Positions 61,459-64,000 of a stretch of 64,000 nucleotides of DNA are shown piece by piece. The DNA comes from Roseomonas sp. AR75 (lineage in GTDB: Bacteria; Pseudomonadota; Alphaproteobacteria; Acetobacterales; Acetobacteraceae). The notes under the pieces were generated by a model, which saw only the letters and a program-made list of their open reading frames with translations, searched no databases and was not told where the DNA came from. Within the stretch, counting starts at the first letter, position 1; each line of letters starts with the position of its first letter. The stretch covers positions 930,001-994,000 of the forward strand of contig NZ_STGB01000004.1 in the NCBI RefSeq assembly GCF_005222815.1, written 5' to 3'. The translations under genes were made by a program, and so were the position numbers.

Positions 61459-61487
61459 GCGGGAGGGTGGCGGCGCCACCCTCCCGC
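61459..61487 (+). terminator. hairpin after the degP-like gene
   Basis: Perfect 13-base arms GCGGGAGGGTGGC and GCCACCCTCCCGC with a 3-base loop, 51 bases past the stop, followed by TTGCCGTTCCC, a poor U-tract. The strongest stem on the plus strand in the window; a likely terminator or 3' stabiliser. Confidence 0.6.
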
Positions 61488-61534
61488 TTGCCGTTCCCAA
61501 CTGCCAGGATGCGCTTTCCGAGCGGGAGGGCGCG

Positions 61535-62398
61535 ATGCGGATCGGGATAGACTCCTACTGCTACCATCGCCAGTTCGGCGACTGGTATCCGGGCCTGCAG
61601 CAGGACCCCGGCTGGCGCATGACGGTCTGGGACTTCCTGGAGCGCGCCGCGTCGCATGGCGTGGCGGGCGTGTCGCTCGAGGCGTGCTACCTGCCGCTCG
61701 ATGCGGCGAGTCTGGCGCGCATCCGCGACCGGTTGGTTGCGCTGGGGCTTGAGGCGGTCTGGGCCTGGGGGCATCCGGACGGGCTGCGCTCCGGCACCGA
61801 TCCCGAGGCTGCGGCGGACCTGCTGCGCCATATCGGCATCGCGCGCGCGGTCGGCGCGAAGGTGATGCGCATCTGCGCCGGCAGTCGCCGCACGCGTCCG
61901 GCTACCTGGGCCGAGCATCGCGCGCAGCTGCTGCCCATGCTGACGCCGCTGGTGGCGGAGGCCGAGCGGCAGGGCGTGGTGCTGGCGATCGAGAACCACA
62001 TCGACCTTCTGGCGGCGGAACTGGCGGAGATCGTCACCAGCATCGGCTCGCCGCATCTCGGCGTCTGCCTGGACACCGCCAACAATCTGCGGATGTTCGA
62101 GGATCCGGTGAAGGTCGCCGCGCTGCTCGCGCCCTTCACCCGCGCCACGCATGTGAAGAACATCACGGCGCGGCGCGGGCAGGACCCCCGGACCTTCGCC
62201 TTCTGGCCGAGCGTGCCGCTGGATGGAGGGCTGGTCGATTTGGACGCCGTGCTGCGCCTGCTGCGCGATGCCGGCTATGGCGGGCTGCTGGCGCTGGAGA
62301 TCGACTATCTCGATCCCGACCAAGGCGAGGATGAGGAACCTGCCATCGAACGCAGCCTGGCGTGGCTGCGGCGCTCGGTTGGGGCGCTGACGGACTGA
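61535..62398 (+). CDS. sugar phosphate isomerase/epimerase family protein (AP endonuclease 2 fold)
   Basis: TIM-barrel metalloenzyme of 287 residues like xylose isomerase-type proteins. The metal-ligand positions are visible: LEACYLPL near 50, VLAIENHIDL near 150, GVCLDTANNL near 180, THVKNITARRGQ near 208 and LLALEIDYLDP near 250. Substrate unknown; such enzymes work on inosose, tagatose or hydroxypyruvate. GGGAGGG lies ahead of the ATG. Possible neighbour function with the shikimate dehydrogenase-like gene that follows. Confidence 0.87.
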   Translation: MRIGIDSYCYHRQFGDWYPGLQQDPGWRMTVWDFLERAASHGVAGVSLEACYLPLDAASLARIRDRLVALGLEAVWAWGHPDGLRSGTDPEAAADLLRHIGIARAVGAKVMRICAGSRRTRPATWAEHRAQLLPMLTPLVAEAERQGVVLAIENHIDLLAAELAEIVTSIGSPHLGVCLDTANNLRMFEDPVKVAALLAPFTRATHVKNITARRGQDPRTFAFWPSVPLDGGLVDLDAVLRLLRDAGYGGLLALEIDYLDPDQGEDEEPAIERSLAWLRRSVGALTD

Positions 62399-62485
62399 CG
62401 GCGGCTTGTCCCGATGGCGGCTGCAATGTGGAATGGCGGCGACCACGGGGGAAGGGCAGGCCATGCGCCAGCGGGACACACGGCG

Positions 62486-63286
62486 ATGATCGCGCTGGAT
62501 GGCGAGACGCGGCTTCACGTGATCATCGGCGACCCCATTGCGCAGGTGAAGTCGCCGGGCGGCGTGACGCGCAGCTTCGTCGCACGTGGCCGCAATGCCG
62601 CGATGCTGCCGGTCCATGTGCCCGCCTCGGATTTCGATGCCTTCGTCCGCGGCGCCGGCACGGCGCGCAACCTGGATGGGCTGACGATCACGGTGCCGCA
62701 CAAATTCGCGGCCGCCCGGCATTGCGCCACGCTGACCGATCGGGCGCGGCTGCTGGGCGCCGTCAACGTGATGCGGCGCAACCCGGATCGGTCCTGGCAT
62801 GGCGACATGCTGGATGGCGCGGGCATGGTGGCCGCGATTCGCGCGGCAGGTGGCGATCCTGCCGGGCGCGATGCGCTGCTGGTCGGCGCCGGCGGCGCCG
62901 GCACGGCGATTGCCCAGGCGCTGCTGCAGGCCGGTGTCGTGTCCCTCGCCTTGCATGATTCCGACGCGACGCGGGTGGAGGCGCTGCTGGCGCGGCTGCG
63001 GCCCGTTGCAGGCGGCGCCAGGCTGCGCGCGCTGCCGGCCGCTGAGCCGGCGGGCTGCACGCTGGTGGTGAATGCGACGCCTTCGGGGATGCGGCCCGAG
63101 GACCCGATTCCGGTGCCGGCCTCCTGCCTGCGCGCCGACATGTTCGTCGCCGACGTCATCACCGCGCCCGAGGTCACGCCGCTGATCGCCGCGGCGCGGG
63201 CCCTGGGCTGCGGGACCTCCACCGGCCTCGACATGTTCGCCGCGCAAGTGGAGCTGATCGCGGAATTCCTGCTTGGCGGCGCGTGA
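62486..63286 (+). CDS. shikimate dehydrogenase-like protein with altered substrate motif
   Basis: Protein of 266 residues of the AroE/YdiB fold. The N-terminal substrate motif, usually GDPxxHSLSPxxHN, reads GDPIAQVKSPGGVTRSF, so the first binding Ser and the HN pair are lost. The catalytic Lys (TITVPHKFAAARHC) and Asp (WHGDMLDGAG) positions remain, as do the NAD(P) motif LVGAGGAGTAIAQAL and the VVNATPSGM motif. A paralogue acting on another hydroxy acid is likely; the neighbouring isomerase-like gene would fit. The start at 62486 gives MIALDGETRLHVIIG. Confidence 0.82.
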   Translation: MIALDGETRLHVIIGDPIAQVKSPGGVTRSFVARGRNAAMLPVHVPASDFDAFVRGAGTARNLDGLTITVPHKFAAARHCATLTDRARLLGAVNVMRRNPDRSWHGDMLDGAGMVAAIRAAGGDPAGRDALLVGAGGAGTAIAQALLQAGVVSLALHDSDATRVEALLARLRPVAGGARLRALPAAEPAGCTLVVNATPSGMRPEDPIPVPASCLRADMFVADVITAPEVTPLIAAARALGCGTSTGLDMFAAQVELIAEFLLGGA

Positions 63287-63287
63287 C

Positions 63288-64000
63288 CTATTCCCGTGCC
63301 GCCGCGTGGCGCGCGGCGATGTAGGCGAAGGTCAGCGCGGGGCCGATGGTGATGCCCGGCGCAGGATAGACGCCGCCCATGACCGACTGCATGTCGTTGC
63401 CGCAGGCATAGAGGCCGCCGATCGGGCGGTCCTCCGGCCCCAGCACCTGCGCATCCGTATCGGTCAGCAGCCCCGTCGCCGCTCCGATGTCGCCCGGCAG
63501 CAGGCGCAGCGCATAGAAGGGTGGCGTGCCGATCGTGCCGAGGTTCGGGTTCGGCAGGCCCCGCGTGGCGTCGCCATTGGCGCGGTGATAGGGCGTGCTG
63601 CCGCGGGCGAAATCGAGATCCTCGCCGCTTGCGGCAAAGGCGTTCATGCGCGCCACCGTTTCCCCTAGCCCGGCCGCATCGATGCCGAGCTTCGCAGCCA
63701 GCGCGGCCAGCGTCGGTGCTTCCGTCAGGTAGCCATCGGAAAGCCAGGCGGCGAGGCCGCGCCCGCCGGGCCGGACCATGCCCATCCCGTAGCGCCGCAG
63801 ACCGTCGCTGTCGGTGACCAGGAAGCAGGGAATGCTCGGCACCGTCGCGTGGGCGGCGTACATCGCGCGCACGAAGAGGTGGTAGGACGTCGCCTCGTTC
63901 ACGAAGCGCCGGCCCGCGGCATTCACCGCGATGACGCCGGGCTTGCCGCGGTCCAGCACGAAATGCGGGAACACCGCCATGCTGCCATCGGCGCGCCGGC
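63288..64000 (-). CDS. FAD-binding dehydrogenase, C-terminal part (5' end outside window)
   Basis: Open to the window edge; an ATG at 63980 is internal, since codons upstream continue the reading (RADGSMAVF). The visible 237 residues are the C-terminal part of a fumarate reductase/3-ketosteroid dehydrogenase-type flavoprotein: VIAVNAAGRRFVNEA, GLGETVARMNAFAASGED, GGLYACGNDMQSVMGGVYP and GPALTFAYIAARHA, which close the FAD site. Convergent with the shikimate dehydrogenase-like gene. Confidence 0.85.
   Translation of the reverse strand, partial: RRADGSMAVFPHFVLDRGKPGVIAVNAAGRRFVNEATSYHLFVRAMYAAHATVPSIPCFLVTDSDGLRRYGMGMVRPGGRGLAAWLSDGYLTEAPTLAALAAKLGIDAAGLGETVARMNAFAASGEDLDFARGSTPYHRANGDATRGLPNPNLGTIGTPPFYALRLLPGDIGAATGLLTDTDAQVLGPEDRPIGGLYACGNDMQSVMGGVYPAPGITIGPALTFAYIAARHAAARE

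Noticed and set aside
58468-61500. About 1000-codon minus-strand frame opposite the kinase and DegP genes
   Set aside because: His/Arg/Gln-rich low-quality sequence without domains; both plus-strand genes are certain.
1-64000. tRNA, rRNA, insertion sequence or CRISPR array
   Set aside because: No cloverleaf, transposase motif, terminal repeats or regular repeat-spacer pattern was found on reading either strand; a tRNAscan or CRISPR search would be decisive.

Overview
The window is about 64 kb of very GC-rich, gene-dense bacterial DNA: short gaps, many ATGA/GTGA start-stop overlaps, and no rRNA, tRNA, insertion sequence, prophage or CRISPR array that I can see. Six periplasmic receptors of the tripartite tricarboxylate (Bug/TctC) family, a proteobacterial-type mod operon, bifunctional PutA and many CoA-linked catabolic enzymes suggest an alphaproteobacterium, most likely of the Acetobacteraceae (Roseomonas-like). 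That placement is inference from gene content and composition.

Layout. 1-6364 (+): end of a dipeptide/oligopeptide ABC transporter (permease and two ATPases), two crotonases and a two-subunit acyl-CoA ligase resembling succinyl-CoA synthetase, converging on an AMP-forming acyl-CoA ligase (6356-7981, -). 8088-8453 holds a decayed deaminase-like gene. 8450-14372 (-): a lipoprotein HtrA protease, an OmpR response regulator, a three-gene cassette of unknown function containing an HExxH protein, a sensor kinase without an obvious start, and a small exported protein. 14457-22096 (+): MFS transporter, CoA-transferase, HMG-CoA lyase, three exported hydrolases and a Bug receptor. A hairpin with a U-tract in 15581-15614 points to a minus-strand small RNA there. 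22139-26359 (-): a crotonase, IclR regulator, acyl-CoA ligase and Bug receptor, with the same 15-bp palindrome before two of the genes.

26464-32616 (+): PutA, a family 5 solute-binding protein and a nucleoside hydrolase. 32624-38671 (-): modA-modB-modC, a ModE-like regulator, a divergent MoeA and a MoeA fused to a binding-protein-like domain; a perfect palindrome lies upstream. 38818-48363 (both strands): an enolase-superfamily enzyme, an SDR, a cyclase-family hydrolase, a Bug receptor and GntR regulator, then divergently a creatininase-family protein, two HpaI-type aldolases, a maleate isomerase/racemase-family enzyme, a D-2-hydroxyacid dehydrogenase and another Bug receptor. 48498-55609 (-): hydantoinase/oxoprolinase B and A, two Bug receptors and an aminotransferase, divergent from a LysR regulator and an FAD amino-acid oxidase (55659-57787, +). 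57815-61407 (+): response regulator, sensor kinase and a two-PDZ HtrA/DegP, paralogous to the module at 8.8-14.4 kb. The end holds a sugar phosphate isomerase-like protein, a shikimate dehydrogenase-like protein with a changed substrate motif, and a truncated FAD-binding dehydrogenase.

Overall this is a catabolic and uptake region for organic acids, amino acids, hydantoin-like compounds and acyl-CoA intermediates, joined to molybdate supply and two envelope-stress-like modules. The least explained parts are the three-gene cassette between the regulator and kinase (10316-12477) and the putative minus-strand RNA.
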